The position numbers were made by a program, and so were the translations under genes. 64,000 bases of DNA from Chamaecrista fasciculata (lineage: Eukaryota; Streptophyta; Magnoliopsida; Fabales; Fabaceae). Of this stretch, positions 1-10,008 are shown piece by piece (position 1 is the stretch's first letter; each line of letters opens with the position of its first letter). The notes beneath the pieces were generated by a model. It had not been told where the DNA came from and ran no database searches. It saw only the letters and a program-made list of their open reading frames with translations. The DNA is taken from positions 199,818 to 263,817 of the forward strand of contig QANZ01035015.1 in the NCBI GenBank assembly GCA_003254925.1, given 5' to 3'.

Positions 1-162
1 ATATGAGGTAATTTCATATTGGTCCTAAATATTTTATTTATTTTAGATGAGTTTTACTTAATTTTATAATTTCTCAAATTGGTCCCAAACTTACTCTTTT
101 ATCAATATAAAAATTTAATATAATCTTCAACTTTAAATCAATTCAAATGTTACATGCATATT

Positions 163-184
163 GGCGTGCCCGTTAGGGCACGCC
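163..184. repeat. GC-rich perfect hairpin
   Basis: GGCGTGCCC at 163-171 pairs perfectly with GGGCACGCC at 176-184 around the loop GTTA. It is a GC island in otherwise AT-rich DNA. It may be the end or a regulatory palindrome of a degraded transposon; the family is not recognised. Confidence 0.6.
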
Positions 185-964
185 AAGCCCCTAGTCTTAT
201 ATTATATGACTCCACCCCTCTCTGGTCGTCCACATTTTAAAACTATAGTACAAAATTAATAATAAGAGGAAAATTATTATTTGATCCCTTCTTTTTTACT
301 GTGTTAACGATTTAGTCCCTCATTTATTTTATATAAAGCCTCTAGTATATTATATGTATATATTAAGTTACCAATTTTTTGTTTCTGGTTATGTTTTATT
401 TATGATTGTAGTTCAGTCATATTGTGATATGACTATCTCTTAATTCATTCAAAGAAATGATCCAAACTATAAGATTAACTTAACTGTCAATAATTCTATT
501 CTACTAATAGTGTGATATTGAATATAATATCATTATTTTAATATTAATTTATATTTTATAAATAAATCATTATTTTCACAAAATATATATGTTAGAATGG
601 CAATGTACGTGGTTAAGGTGTAAAAAGGTTAAAAAAACATGTTCTAAATTTTCCTGTTTTTTTTCTCTCTGAAATTCTCATTTTAACTAAGTTAAATCAA
701 CACAAGTAAACACTATATATAGGTTTTACTTTCCTCATAAGTATGATTTAAATTTCTTCTAAATTTAACTTAAAGAACATTGAACTAGTATTTTATACTA
801 TGATTATTATGAATTATACTTATAAAATCTAAAAAAATATTTAGTTTAACATTGACATGAGTCTATCTCTCACTTAGGAAGTAATTCACTCTTTTGTGGA
901 AGAAAAACACATCCTAATGAAGGGCCCAACGTTGCGACCTCTGAGTGTTCAACACGGTTTGCAA

Positions 965-970
965 TTGACC
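965..970 (+). promoter_or_regulatory. W-box upstream of SOBIR1
   Basis: TTGACC matches the WRKY-binding W-box (TTGACY) and lies about 140 bases before the start codon of an immune receptor kinase, a gene class often controlled by WRKY factors. A six-base match is weak evidence alone. Confidence 0.35.
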
Positions 971-1108
971 AGAAGAAAAAAAAAAGAAATATTAAACAAA
1001 CACGGTTTGTATATTTATATGAATAAACAAAACCACGAAACACCAATGCGATGAAGAAACTATAGGTAGCTAAGTAGCTTCATCGTAAGCTAAAAGTTTG
1101 TAACTATA

Positions 1109-3025
1109 ATGGCTCTTCCTCTTCCTTCTTCGTCAAAATCCCACCTGGTTTTCTTTTCATTCTTCTTCCTCCTTCTTTGCTTCATCCATGCCAGAATAGA
1201 TCTCGACCCTTCAGATTTCAAAGCCTTCTTGTCTCTTCAGAAGGACTTAGGAGTCAACGGTCAACTCCTCCTTCACCCATGTGATGACGCCACCGTCGGT
1301 GAAATTTTCTGCGAGAGAAGGCTCTCCAAAAACGAGACTTTTTACGCTCTCAGAATCACCAGAATCGTCTTCAACTCAAAAAATCTTAATGGGGTTTTGT
1401 CACCTTCAATTGGGCGTCTCTCTGAGCTCAAAGAGCTTTCACTTTCACACAACCACCTCGTGGGTCAAATCCCAACACAGATTGTAGATTGCCGGAAACT
1501 CGAGATTCTCGAGCTCGCCGGAAATGGATTCTCCGGCGAAGTCCCGTCGGAATTGTCCTCCCTCATCCGCCTACGTGTCCTCGACATCTCATCCAACAAA
1601 TTCTCCGGGAATTTGAATTTCCTCAAGTATTTCCCAAATCTTGAACGTCTGAATGTCGCAGATAATCTCTTCAAAGGCAGAGTTCCATTGTCCATACGTT
1701 CATTTCGCAATCTTCAAAATTTCAACTTTTCTGGGAATCGCTTCCTTGAATCTCCTGGGCCAATGATGAACAAGTTCGATACCCCCAAAAGATACAAACT
1801 TTCTGAGAATTCAAACGAAGAAGTTAATAATGAAGCTCCTGCACACGCTCCAAAATCCAGCAAGCGCAGTAATTTAACTGCAAAATCTCCATCTCCAGCT
1901 CAAGCTCCAACTTCATCACCCCACAAACACAAATCAAGCAAGAAAAAACTCGGTGGGTGGATTATTGGATTCATAGCTGGAGCTTTCGCTGGTAGCTTAT
2001 CTGGGTTTATATTTTCTCTGCTTTTTAAGCTAGCTGTAGCAGTGATTAAAGGAGGAGGAAAAGGCTCAGGCCCTGCAATTTACAGTCCATTGATTAAAAA
2101 AGCAGAGGACTTGGCTTTCCTAGAGAAAGAAGATGGACTCAATAATCTGGAAATCATAGGAAGGGGTGGGTGTGGAGAAGTTTACAAGGCGGAATTACCA
2201 GGAAGCAATGGAAAAATCATTGCTATTAAGAAGGTAATTCAACCACCAAAAGATGCAGCAGAGTTAGCAGAGGAAGATAGCAAGCTTCTTCACAAAAAAA
2301 TGCGACAAATCAGATCAGAAATCAACACGGTTGGTCAAATTCGACACAGAAACCTTCTTCCTCTGCTAGCTCATGTGTCCAGGCCTGATTGCCACTACCT
2401 TGTGTATGAATACATGAAGAATGGAAGCTTACAAGATTTGCTAAACAAAGTTAGAAATGGTGAAACAGAGTTGGATTGGCTGGCACGTCACAAGATTGCA
2501 ATAGGAATAGCTTCTGGCCTTGAGTATCTTCACATGAATCATAGTCCTCGTATAATTCACAGGGATCTCAAGCCAGCGAATGTTCTTCTTGATGATGACA
2601 TGGAGGCTAGGATTGCAGATTTTGGGCTTGCAAAAGCAATGCCAGATGCTCAGACACATGTCACAACCTCAGTGGTGGCTGGAACTGTGGGGTATATTGC
2701 ACCAGAATATCATCAGATTTTGAAGTTTACTGATAGGTGTGATATATACAGTTTTGGGGTTGTGCTTGGTGTTTTGGTGATAGGGAAGTATCCATCAGAT
2801 GAGTTTTTTCAGCACACTGAAGAGATGAGTCTGGTGAAGTGGATGAGGAATGTGATGACTTCTGAGAATCCCACACAAGCAATTGATACAAAGCTTATGG
2901 GAAATGGGTATGAGGAGCAAATGCTTCTGGTTCTCAAAATTGCATGCTTTTGCACACTGGATGATCCAAAGGAGAGGCCTAACAGTAAGGATGTCAGATG
3001 CATGTTAACCCAAATCAAACACTGA
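1109..3025 (+). CDS. SOBIR1: LRR receptor-like kinase SOBIR1 (EVERSHED)
   Basis: Plasma-membrane LRR receptor-like kinase. SOBIR1 is the constitutive partner of LRR receptor-like proteins and acts with BAK1 in pattern-triggered immunity. The 638-residue intronless frame (Arabidopsis protein 641) has a signal peptide at about 1-28, a short LRR domain at about 85-215, a Ser/Pro/Lys-rich juxtamembrane stretch, a transmembrane helix at about 284-308 and a kinase domain at about 345-635. The helix carries glycines at four-residue spacing (GFIAGAFAGSLSG), the GxxxG pattern known to matter for SOBIR1-RLP pairing. The kinase keeps the glycine loop (G351-RGGCGEV), the catalytic lysine at about K374 (IAIKKV), HRD at 484-486 and DFG at 504-506, so it looks active. 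The segment EMSLVKWMRN and the ending SQIKH-like TQIKH are close to Arabidopsis SOBIR1. The ATG at 1109 gives a good signal peptide. Confidence 0.95.
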   Translation: MALPLPSSSKSHLVFFSFFFLLLCFIHARIDLDPSDFKAFLSLQKDLGVNGQLLLHPCDDATVGEIFCERRLSKNETFYALRITRIVFNSKNLNGVLSPSIGRLSELKELSLSHNHLVGQIPTQIVDCRKLEILELAGNGFSGEVPSELSSLIRLRVLDISSNKFSGNLNFLKYFPNLERLNVADNLFKGRVPLSIRSFRNLQNFNFSGNRFLESPGPMMNKFDTPKRYKLSENSNEEVNNEAPAHAPKSSKRSNLTAKSPSPAQAPTSSPHKHKSSKKKLGGWIIGFIAGAFAGSLSGFIFSLLFKLAVAVIKGGGKGSGPAIYSPLIKKAEDLAFLEKEDGLNNLEIIGRGGCGEVYKAELPGSNGKIIAIKKVIQPPKDAAELAEEDSKLLHKKMRQIRSEINTVGQIRHRNLLPLLAHVSRPDCHYLVYEYMKNGSLQDLLNKVRNGETELDWLARHKIAIGIASGLEYLHMNHSPRIIHRDLKPANVLLDDDMEARIADFGLAKAMPDAQTHVTTSVVAGTVGYIAPEYHQILKFTDRCDIYSFGVVLGVLVIGKYPSDEFFQHTEEMSLVKWMRNVMTSENPTQAIDTKLMGNGYEEQMLLVLKIACFCTLDDPKERPNSKDVRCMLTQIKH

Positions 3026-3540
3026 TGATAGTGTTACTATGTTTGGTAAGAATTATTAATGCTAAGAGAATAAGATGTAACAATACTTGTGTGGTTAACT
3101 AGTAGTGAAAGTGATTTTGTGTTAGTTCAAGCTATAAAAGAATCTGTAAAATAGTATACTTTATAGTTTCTTTTGTCATAGAATGGTGAATTTATCTCAA
3201 ATTAAAAAATGTAAAATGGGTCCATGTTTAAATGTTAACGGTCCATTTCTCATCGATGCACTTGTCCGGCTTGAAAAGTCTTCCCACTATTAATTTCGAT
3301 GATATTTACTTATAAGGATAAGTAGCCTCCTCCATTCGTTTGAGTGCTCTATCCTAATTCCTACAAATAAATACTTATAAAATGAGTGCTGCAGAAAGGG
3401 AAGTTTCTTAGCTCTTATTCTACAGTATGGTACTGGAGAAAATAAAGAAGTTTCTTAGCTCTGAAAAGTCTTCAAGTTGGAAAAAGATGAAAAGGACGAA
3501 AAAACGAAGAAAGTTACTAATTAAATGTTTGGAGGGCAAT
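3026..3540. other. SOBIR1 3' flank
   Basis: Presumed 3' UTR followed by AT-rich intergenic DNA up to the transposon at 3551. No gene or structured repeat is apparent. Confidence 0.6.
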
Positions 3541-3550
3541 GAGTAGTGAC

Positions 3551-4723
3551 GGGAGTGGATCATCTCCATTACAAATTCTCTCCATTTCTGTCCATTAAAG
3601 TAAATCTTAACCATCCATTAGATCCAATGCCTTCATATCATGCCACATCATCAATTAAAGAAAAACATCTCATCTTTCATTTTTGTCAACCCAAAACTAA
3701 GCATTTTCGGACCACTTTCTACTGAACTTCACCTCTTTGCCAACGCCATGCCTACTGGTTCTTCATTTTTTATCTCTTTCTCAAAATTGTTTTCATTTAT
3801 TTCTTCATTTTTTTTTATTGAACTCCTCTTCTTTCCTAACGCCATGCCTATTGCTTACTCATCGAATGGCCGTGAAGTCATTGCTTTGGGGAAAACAGGA
3901 CAGCCGATAGATTTTTCTTGGAAGATACAGTGGGTTTGGGTGAATTGACAGGAATAAGTGCTTAGAGTTGTGCTAATTTGAATTGGACGGCGTGGACCAT
4001 GTCGTCGCAGTCGAAGAAGTGGTGGACGGTTTCTCCGGCACGGGGGCAAATTCGTCGGGGATTCAATTTTGAGAAAGAGAAAAAAGAATGAAGGCTAAAG
4101 TACACTTTTCGTCCCATAATTTTGTCAAAGGTTTCAATTTGGTCCCATAACTTTTTTTTGTTGCAATTTTGGTCCCCTAACTTTTGAAAACGTCTCACAG
4201 TTAGTCCCAATACTGATTTCCATCCATTATCTTCCGCTAAAAATGATCTGACATACTGAGTTGGATGATAAAGTGGCAAATATGGGTGAGGTTATGGGAC
4301 GGATGGAAATCAGCTTGGGACCAACGGTGAGACGTTTTTAGAAGTTATGAGACCAAAATTGCAACGAAAAAAGTTATGGGACCAACGGTGAGAAGTTTTT
4401 AGAAGTTATGGGACCAAACTTGCAACAAAAAAAGTTATGGGACCAAATTGATACCTTTGCCAAAGTTATGGGACCAAAAGTACACTTTAGCCAAGAATAA
4501 AAAAGAAGCAATCAAGCAACAGACATAGCGTCCAGAAAAGAAGAGGCTTTGAGTAGAAACCATGGATGATTCGAAATTGCTCTGTCTTGATTTACTAAAA
4601 ATGAGATGTTTTTCTTTAATTAATGATGTGGCATGATATGAAGGCATTGGATCTAATGGATGGTTAAGATTTACTCTAATGGACAGAAATGGAGAGAATT
4701 TCTAATGGAGATGATCCACTCCC
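3551..4723. mobile_element. Non-autonomous MULE-type element with about 120-bp TIRs
   Basis: The terminal inverted repeats begin GGGAGTGGATCATCTCC and run about 120 bases (3551-3672 against 4600-4723) with only a few mismatches. The element is flanked by a perfect 10-bp duplication, GAGTAGTGAC, at 3541-3550 and 4724-4733. Long TIRs and a 9-11-bp duplication are typical of Mutator-like elements. No transposase is visible. The interior holds a second element (4093-4492) and a more GC-rich stretch at about 3840-4080 that may be captured host sequence. Confidence 0.85.
4093..4492. mobile_element. Small MULE-like element nested in the larger one
   Basis: TIRs start GGCTAAAGT and contain TTTTGGTCCCATAAC. 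Flanks are AAGAATGAA (4084-4092) and AAGAATAAA (4493-4501), a 9-bp duplication with one mismatch. It shares ends with the copies at 5402-5809, 39627-40037 and 40802-41116, so all four form one family. It inserted into the element at 3551-4723 after that element was in place. Confidence 0.8.
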
Positions 4724-4733
4724 GAGTAGTGAC

Positions 4734-5319
4734 TTATTAGTTAGTCATCCACTTTATCCAGTCCATGTGTTCCACGTAGAGAGATTAGTTGTATCTGTCT
4801 ATTTTCAGTTCCTCAAGCCAACAAATTTCAATTAGCAATTCCTTTTAAATCTGTTTGGCCCAAAAAAAAATCCTTTTAAATCTGTAAGTTGACATGTGTA
4901 GAAAATCAAAATTTAAGTACCAGAATGACAGAATCTTGTCTAGTGTTGGAGGATTTAATCTATAATTAGCATTACAGCAAGGCGTTGAACACCCTCTCTA
5001 GATATTCAAATTGGGAAATGTTTCCATCAACACACACTTAAATGCATCACGACTTGCAACTTCAGCAAATGTGACATATAAGAAATCTGTCCGTAGAAAG
5101 ATATAATGGTATATGAATACCAGAAATTCAATTGACTGATTATATTCCACGATGATGGAAGTTGAAACGCCACAAATTATAAGATCCTTGAGCTGAAGCA
5201 ACGGGGGAATACAAAAAAAAAATAAAATAAAATTATATATTTGATTGTCAAGACTTTTGTATAATGAAAGTTAAGTATTCAGGAAAAAAATAAATAAAAT
5301 TATATATTTGATTGTCATC
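4734..5319. other. Intergenic; duplicated tRNA 5' flank
   Basis: AT-rich DNA without a gene. The segment next to the tRNA gene is duplicated: an A-rich run followed by TTATATATTTGATTGTCA occurs at about 5212-5249 and again at about 5283-5317, directly before the tRNA start. This looks like a local tandem duplication of the tRNA gene's own 5' flank. Confidence 0.65.
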
Positions 5320-5391
5320 GCCCCTATAGCTCAGTGGTAGAGCGTCAGTCTTGTAAACTGAAGGTCCGTAGTTCGATCCTGCGTGGGGGCA
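5320..5391 (+). tRNA. tRNA-Thr (anticodon UGU)
   Basis: A 72-base cloverleaf: 7-bp acceptor stem (GCCCCTA with TGGGGGC, one G-T pair, discriminator A), D arm GCTC/GAGC, anticodon arm TCAGT-CTTGTAA-ACTGA giving anticodon TGT, variable loop AGGTC, and T arm CGTAG-TTCGATC-CTGCG. Internal A box (TAGCTCAGTGG) and B box (GTTCGATCC) are intact and there is no intron. It reads ACA codons in the cytosol. A run of six T (5392-5397) follows at once as the Pol III terminator. Confidence 0.95.
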
Positions 5392-5397
5392 TTTTTT
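5392..5397 (+). terminator. Pol III oligo-T terminator of tRNA-Thr
   Basis: Six T immediately after the discriminator base. Five of them also form the start of the 9-bp target duplication of the transposon at 5402-5809, so that element inserted within the terminator region and recreated a T-run on its far side. Confidence 0.85.
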
Positions 5398-5401
5398 GAT
5401 T

Positions 5402-5809
5402 GATCAAAATACAAATTTGGTATTATATTTTTTGCTTAGTTCTCAATTTGGTCCTCTATAATTTTTTATTATATTTTTGGTCTTATATCTTTGCAGAAGG
5501 TCCCAATTTGATCCCATATCATCTTTTGTCAGGTTGAAGAATTGATCTTATATCTTTGCAAAAGGTTCCACCGTTAATTTCATTTCACCTGACCCAAAGA
5601 TATAAGATCAATTTTGCACTTAACCCAATATATGAGATCAATTATACACCTGATCTAAAGATATGAGATTATATTTGCAACGAAAAAATATATGAGACCA
5701 AATTGGGATGTGACCCCAAAGATATGAAACCAAATATGCAACAAAAAAAATATACAGGACCAAATTGAAAAATAAACAAAATATATGAGATCCAATTTTA
5801 ACTTTGAAC
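5402..5809. mobile_element. Small MULE-like element beside the tRNA gene
   Basis: Degraded foldback element of the same family as 4093-4492. The left end GATCAAAATACAAATTTGG matches the reverse complement of the right end (GTTCAAAGTTAAAATTGG). Flanks are TTTTTGATT (5393-5401) and TTTTTAATT (5810-5818), a 9-bp duplication with one mismatch. The interior carries family motifs such as GGTCCTCTATAA and ATATGAGACCAAATTG. No coding capacity. Confidence 0.7.
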
Positions 5810-6054
5810 TTTTTAATTTTTCAAATTCTTGAACATCGAGTTGGGCCAATAAATGAGTTGGGCCTGATACGACGTCGTAAATGTCCTTCATTGTGGATTG
5901 ATGCTTCCCCTGTCCCCAAATTTCATATTCATCGCGTCTGCAAAATTCGCTAAGCTAACCCATCATCGTCATCATCTTCCCCGATTGCTACATACATACA
6001 TACTGCAAACCCTTTTATGTTTCTTCATTATTATCGAAAACCCTCTCTGCTTAA

Positions 6055-6468
6055 ATGGCTAGCCTAATCCACAAGATTACCAGAAACTCTGCATCATCAT
6101 TAAGGTTACTATCATCAACTATCAATAATCCGCCACTACTTCTACGAAACCCTGCCTCTCCACCCTTCACCCAAACCCTAGTGGATACAGCCAATCCCGA
6201 TCCCACTCCTCATGTTTTGGGTCTCTCAGGCGAAGATAACCCGAATTCATCTCAAAGCATGGTGTTTTTCCCCAGCTTCCCCTTTGGATATTGCTTTAAT
6301 CCGATTACTTCAACCCAGTTCGAAAATTTTGAGGAGGCCGAGACTCAACATAACGAGTTCGATGATGCAGGGAAGCTTTGGGCAGATAGTGTTAAGAAGA
6401 AGAGGAAGCGAAAGATGAACAAGCACAAGTATCAGAAGCTTAGGAAGCGACTCCGTCGCAAGGCTTAG
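6055..6468 (+). CDS. Mitochondrial small ribosomal subunit protein mS38
   Basis: Complete 137-residue intronless frame. The N-terminus (MASLIHKITRNSASSLRLL) is rich in Ser, Arg and Leu with no acidic residues, as expected for a mitochondrial targeting peptide. The last 30 residues (KLWADSVKKKRKRKM and MNKHKYQKLRKRLRRKA) match the AURKAIP1/COX24 C-terminal domain that defines mS38, a tiny, strongly basic protein of the mitoribosome small subunit. Residues 40-100 are acidic and poorly conserved, as usual for the family. The start at 6055 preserves the targeting sequence. Upstream about 150 bases are TC-rich and leader-like. It is an expected housekeeping gene with no oddities. Confidence 0.88.
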   Translation: MASLIHKITRNSASSLRLLSSTINNPPLLLRNPASPPFTQTLVDTANPDPTPHVLGLSGEDNPNSSQSMVFFPSFPFGYCFNPITSTQFENFEEAETQHNEFDDAGKLWADSVKKKRKRKMNKHKYQKLRKRLRRKA

Positions 6469-8068
6469 GTTATGGTCCTTTCTGTATACTTCGTTCTAAT
6501 TGGAAGGTTGTTTCACTTTTTGTGATTTTAGGGAGCTCTTTTCCTGAATATAGTCTACTCATTGTTCTGCATGAGTTATTTAGTTATTCATTTGAGAAAT
6601 TTCTGCATTCTCATCATCTCATGTGTTGGTTAAAATATCAATTTACTTCTTCAGTGTGATAATAAGAAAAATCAATAACAATGAGAATTCGTGATTAATA
6701 TTGTATTGTCCTCATTCTGTTTCACTTAGTCCTTATGCTAGACTCTATTTACGCAAAAGTGACTGTTTTTGGTTCTAATTCACAATGTAAATGACTAAAT
6801 TTGATGTCCAGAAGCTTGTGTGTTGTGATTGTGCCTCCCCCCATTCCCAAACAACTTTCCATTTGCTCTTTACACTACTCCGAAGTAGGTGCCTTAAGAA
6901 GTTGTGTGGAGTATCAAATATGCCCTAGTCAGATTTTACCAGCATCTAATTTTAGTCTGGGCAACTTGTGTTAAATGGTACTATTCTTCGAGGAATAATC
7001 TGTCTCTACGATTGTCGTTGAGAGAGCAAGTTAAACTGGCGTTTTCAGTGTTGAAAATTCATGCCATCAATTATTTAGGTGTATTATACTTTTGTTCTGC
7101 CCACGGTGTTGATCCACGCTTTCATGTAAAAAGTTTGGAAGTCATTCAACATTGTTGAGAATGGGGTTGGTAAGCGATGGCTGAGTTAAAGCAACAAGAA
7201 CCGAGGCAAGGTCAGGTTTCTCTGCCTAACAACCATAAGAAAATCCTTTGTTCAGTACTATGTGAAGCTGGAAGGAAGTAGGTAAAGCATTAAGTATCTG
7301 GGTAGATACAAATCGATTTGTTTTAGGCTTGACTCTCCTGAAGAATAGGGGTGATTAGATTTCTTAAACTCCTTATAAAAGAGGAGTATGTATGATTCTT
7401 TGACTCCCAATTTTTTTTTTATCTATAGCTTAAAAAAGGCACAAAAAACAAATGTTGTGCTAGTTGTGCTCTATGTCAAAGTCTCATGCGTTTTATTCTG
7501 AAAAGTTGAGGTATTTCTCATGGTTTTTTTCCTTTTGCTTTATAATATTTGCTTTGTTATGTCTGATATTTAGTTTTCAAAGCCTTTGAAAAATTAGGAA
7601 GTCTCGTTTATTTAGAAACTTCTAGATGTTGGGTATATATTGCTTAATTTATGTACTCTACTAGACATGCTACAAACCTGCCTGAGATTTTGTTCTTACA
7701 AACACCAGAACATTGACTGCTAAAATTATGCTCCTTAACCTACACTATTAACTGTTTCACTCATGTTGACTCATGAATGTCTTCTATGTGCATGAATCAC
7801 CCAAGCTAGGCCGGAGGACGTTTGTTCAGTCATACACAGATTGGCTTTCAGACACTTTTTGAACTCTTAAAATTGTCCAATCCTTTCTGAAACATTAGTA
7901 TTTCCCTATCTTTTTTGGAGCTCAATAAATCATTCCTTCATTTAATAATTTATAAGCTCTCTTGTTTTATCCAGGTCTATGCCGCCTCAGAGGGTTTGAT
8001 TTCAACCTATGAGAGTATAGTTGTATATCAGTTGGGTTTGTTATTTTAACTGGTTTCTGGTTTAGTCT
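6469..8068. other. Intergenic, mS38 3' flank
   Basis: No gene supported. An open stretch at 6904-7158 has no recognisable domain and ordinary composition. The first few hundred bases are probably the 3' UTR of the mS38 gene. No tandem repeat or bounded element seen. Confidence 0.5.
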
Positions 8069-8222
8069 GTTAGTGAATTAGTTAGTTTGACAGTTATTTC
8101 TATTGCAGTTTAGTCCCTGCTGTCAGTCCTATAAAATCACGAAATGACTGTACTGTTAATTCATTCAATAAAATCATTCTTTCCTCTCTAATCCATTTCG
8201 TTTATATGGTATCAAAGCCAGG
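8069..8222 (+). mobile_element. LTR retroelement fragment (LTR end plus primer site)
   Basis: The sequence from TGTTAGTGAATTAGTTAG through a TATAAAA-like box and a polyadenylation-like CAATAAAAT ends next to TGGTATCAAAGCCAGG (about 8206-8221), a primer binding site for initiator tRNA-Met as used by Copia elements. No partner LTR or coding region follows. It is a fossil fragment and clearly broken; boundaries are approximate. Confidence 0.45.
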
Positions 8223-9866
8223 TAAATACTAGCAAATACCTTTCAAGTTCAAACCTTATTTTCAGCAAACTTAATACTAGCAGAGTATTTTAATGCTCGA
8301 AAATACTATGGAACCATGATCATTATTTATTAAATTATTAGTGAACATGTAAATACTTAGTTGCTAATGCTCATTCATACAAATTACTTTTATTATCAGA
8401 GAACAGGGAATGGTATACCCTTTTGAATTTTGACCATAGTTGATGACGATGCAAGTTTGTTTGGTAATTACTGGGAAAATTATTTCATTCAAGATTTGCT
8501 ACTTAACTTTGGAAGGATTTAACATACGCTTTCACCCATCCTCCATTTCCATTTGGAAGTGAATTTGATCATGATTTTCTTTTCCATCCTTCGTATATCA
8601 CGTCAAAAAGTATGGATTTTGGTCGCTCTTTTATTTTTAAAACTGAATTTCACTCATCCCTCAATTCTGAGGCATAGCGATAGCATGTAGAGTCTTCTCA
8701 AAGGTTTGTTCTTATGGACACAACCCAAGACGAATTTCATATCATGGTCCGTGGAAATATTTTGGACCACAACAAGTTTAATGAAAAAAAGAAAAAGAAA
8801 AACCAGTTTTGTTTATTTTCACTCAATTATATGTTGACAAGACAAAACACAAAGACTGTTTCTCTTTTTCGTGTTGACACATGCATAAATGTCATTGTTG
8901 ATCGAGTTTATTGCAGTAGCAAGACTGCATGTGAGCATTTTGTTTTTTTTTTTTCCCGTAAAATGGTTTGCTTACTGATCTTTATATTTTAGACAATTAT
9001 ATGAGTGGTAAAATTTCCTCAAGCTATAAAGGCAAATTCTGAAACACAAGAAAGGAACCACGAACATGATCAGAGGTATATAATCAATGTTGGCTTGCAC
9101 CGGCAAATCAATCATGCGACTTTTTGACAACAGAGATTGATAGTTCCTCTTTCACTTTTCAGATTTCTGGAACGTAAACTTAACATGTGGATCGCACTTG
9201 TTCAAGTTCAGTTGTAACAAATTCAGAAAATCATGAAATATATTATATTAACTTTTGAATGTCGTACAAAGTACAAACCATGCAATTTATTTTCTGGGGA
9301 GTCGAATAATGACTATATAAATAAAGGAGGAGATTATATCTTAGGACAGCCTGAATGAATAGCACACGAAAACTTGAGGATATAATCATAATGATGTATT
9401 TTTAGTAGAGTTCTAAGTGAGTCCTACACGTTAGATGTTATTTTTAGACGCCTTTGATTAATATTCACTATTGTAGAAATTTTATTTGTTTTTAAATAGA
9501 AGCACATCGATTCCTTGGAAAACATAATAATGAACCCACATCGTTCTATACTTCTATCATCAAAACTTTAGAGCCGAAAGTGCAAGTTCCTAATTTCTAA
9601 ATGAGAAAACATATTTTTAGTGCTCGAATTTATTCAATTAAAGATTGTAAGAGGTGGTCCCTTTAAATATTAATGTGACTACTATGAATTAAAAGGAAAG
9701 CCATACTTTTAACCGAAAAAGAAAAAAGGAAAGCCATACTCATCTGAAGTACAAAACCCTAAATAAAAATACCAAAATTAAACAAATCCTAGCTATTAGC
9801 TAATGGTTACTCAAGAAAAAAAAAAGTGGTCACTCAATCCCATAGTTGCGTTTTTATTGTAGTTGT
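8223..9866. other. Intergenic, no feature seen
   Basis: AT-rich DNA without convincing coding sequence. A 92-codon open frame at 8714-8992 has low-complexity Lys and Phe runs and no domain. Nothing structured was noticed. Confidence 0.5.
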
Positions 9867-9969
9867 CATGGTTATTATCATTCCCCTGTTTGCAACTTAT
9901 ACTTAATCTTTGGAAAGGAAGAAGATAAAGAAGAAAATAAACCTTAGATATTACAATGTGAGTGTCATG
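9867..9969. repeat. Tandem duplication, first (empty) copy
   Basis: A 103-bp unit beginning CATGGTTATTATCATTCCCC and ending ACAATGTGAGTGT. The second copy starts at 9970, is interrupted at 10008 by the element 10009-11383, and resumes at 11384 to about 11442. The intact copy reads ATACTTAATCTTTGG across the insertion point and so shows the pre-insertion site. Confidence 0.8.
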
Positions 9970-10008
9970 CATGGTTATTATCATTCCCCTCTTTGCAACT
10001 CATACTTA

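Larger units (their letters stand above)
1..1108. other. Intergenic, SOBIR1 upstream region
   Basis: AT-rich DNA with no supportable gene. The first 130 bases hold two TTGGTCC motifs typical of the foldback repeats seen elsewhere in this window, so a degraded copy probably starts off the left edge. A GC-rich 9-bp stem with a 4-base loop lies at 163-184. The last 200 bases are the promoter and leader of the receptor kinase, with an A/T-rich TATA-like stretch at 1010-1020 and a repeated AACACGGTTTG near 951 and 999. Confidence 0.6.

Noticed and set aside
6904-7158. 84-codon frame after mS38
   Set aside because: No recognisable domain and no gene context.
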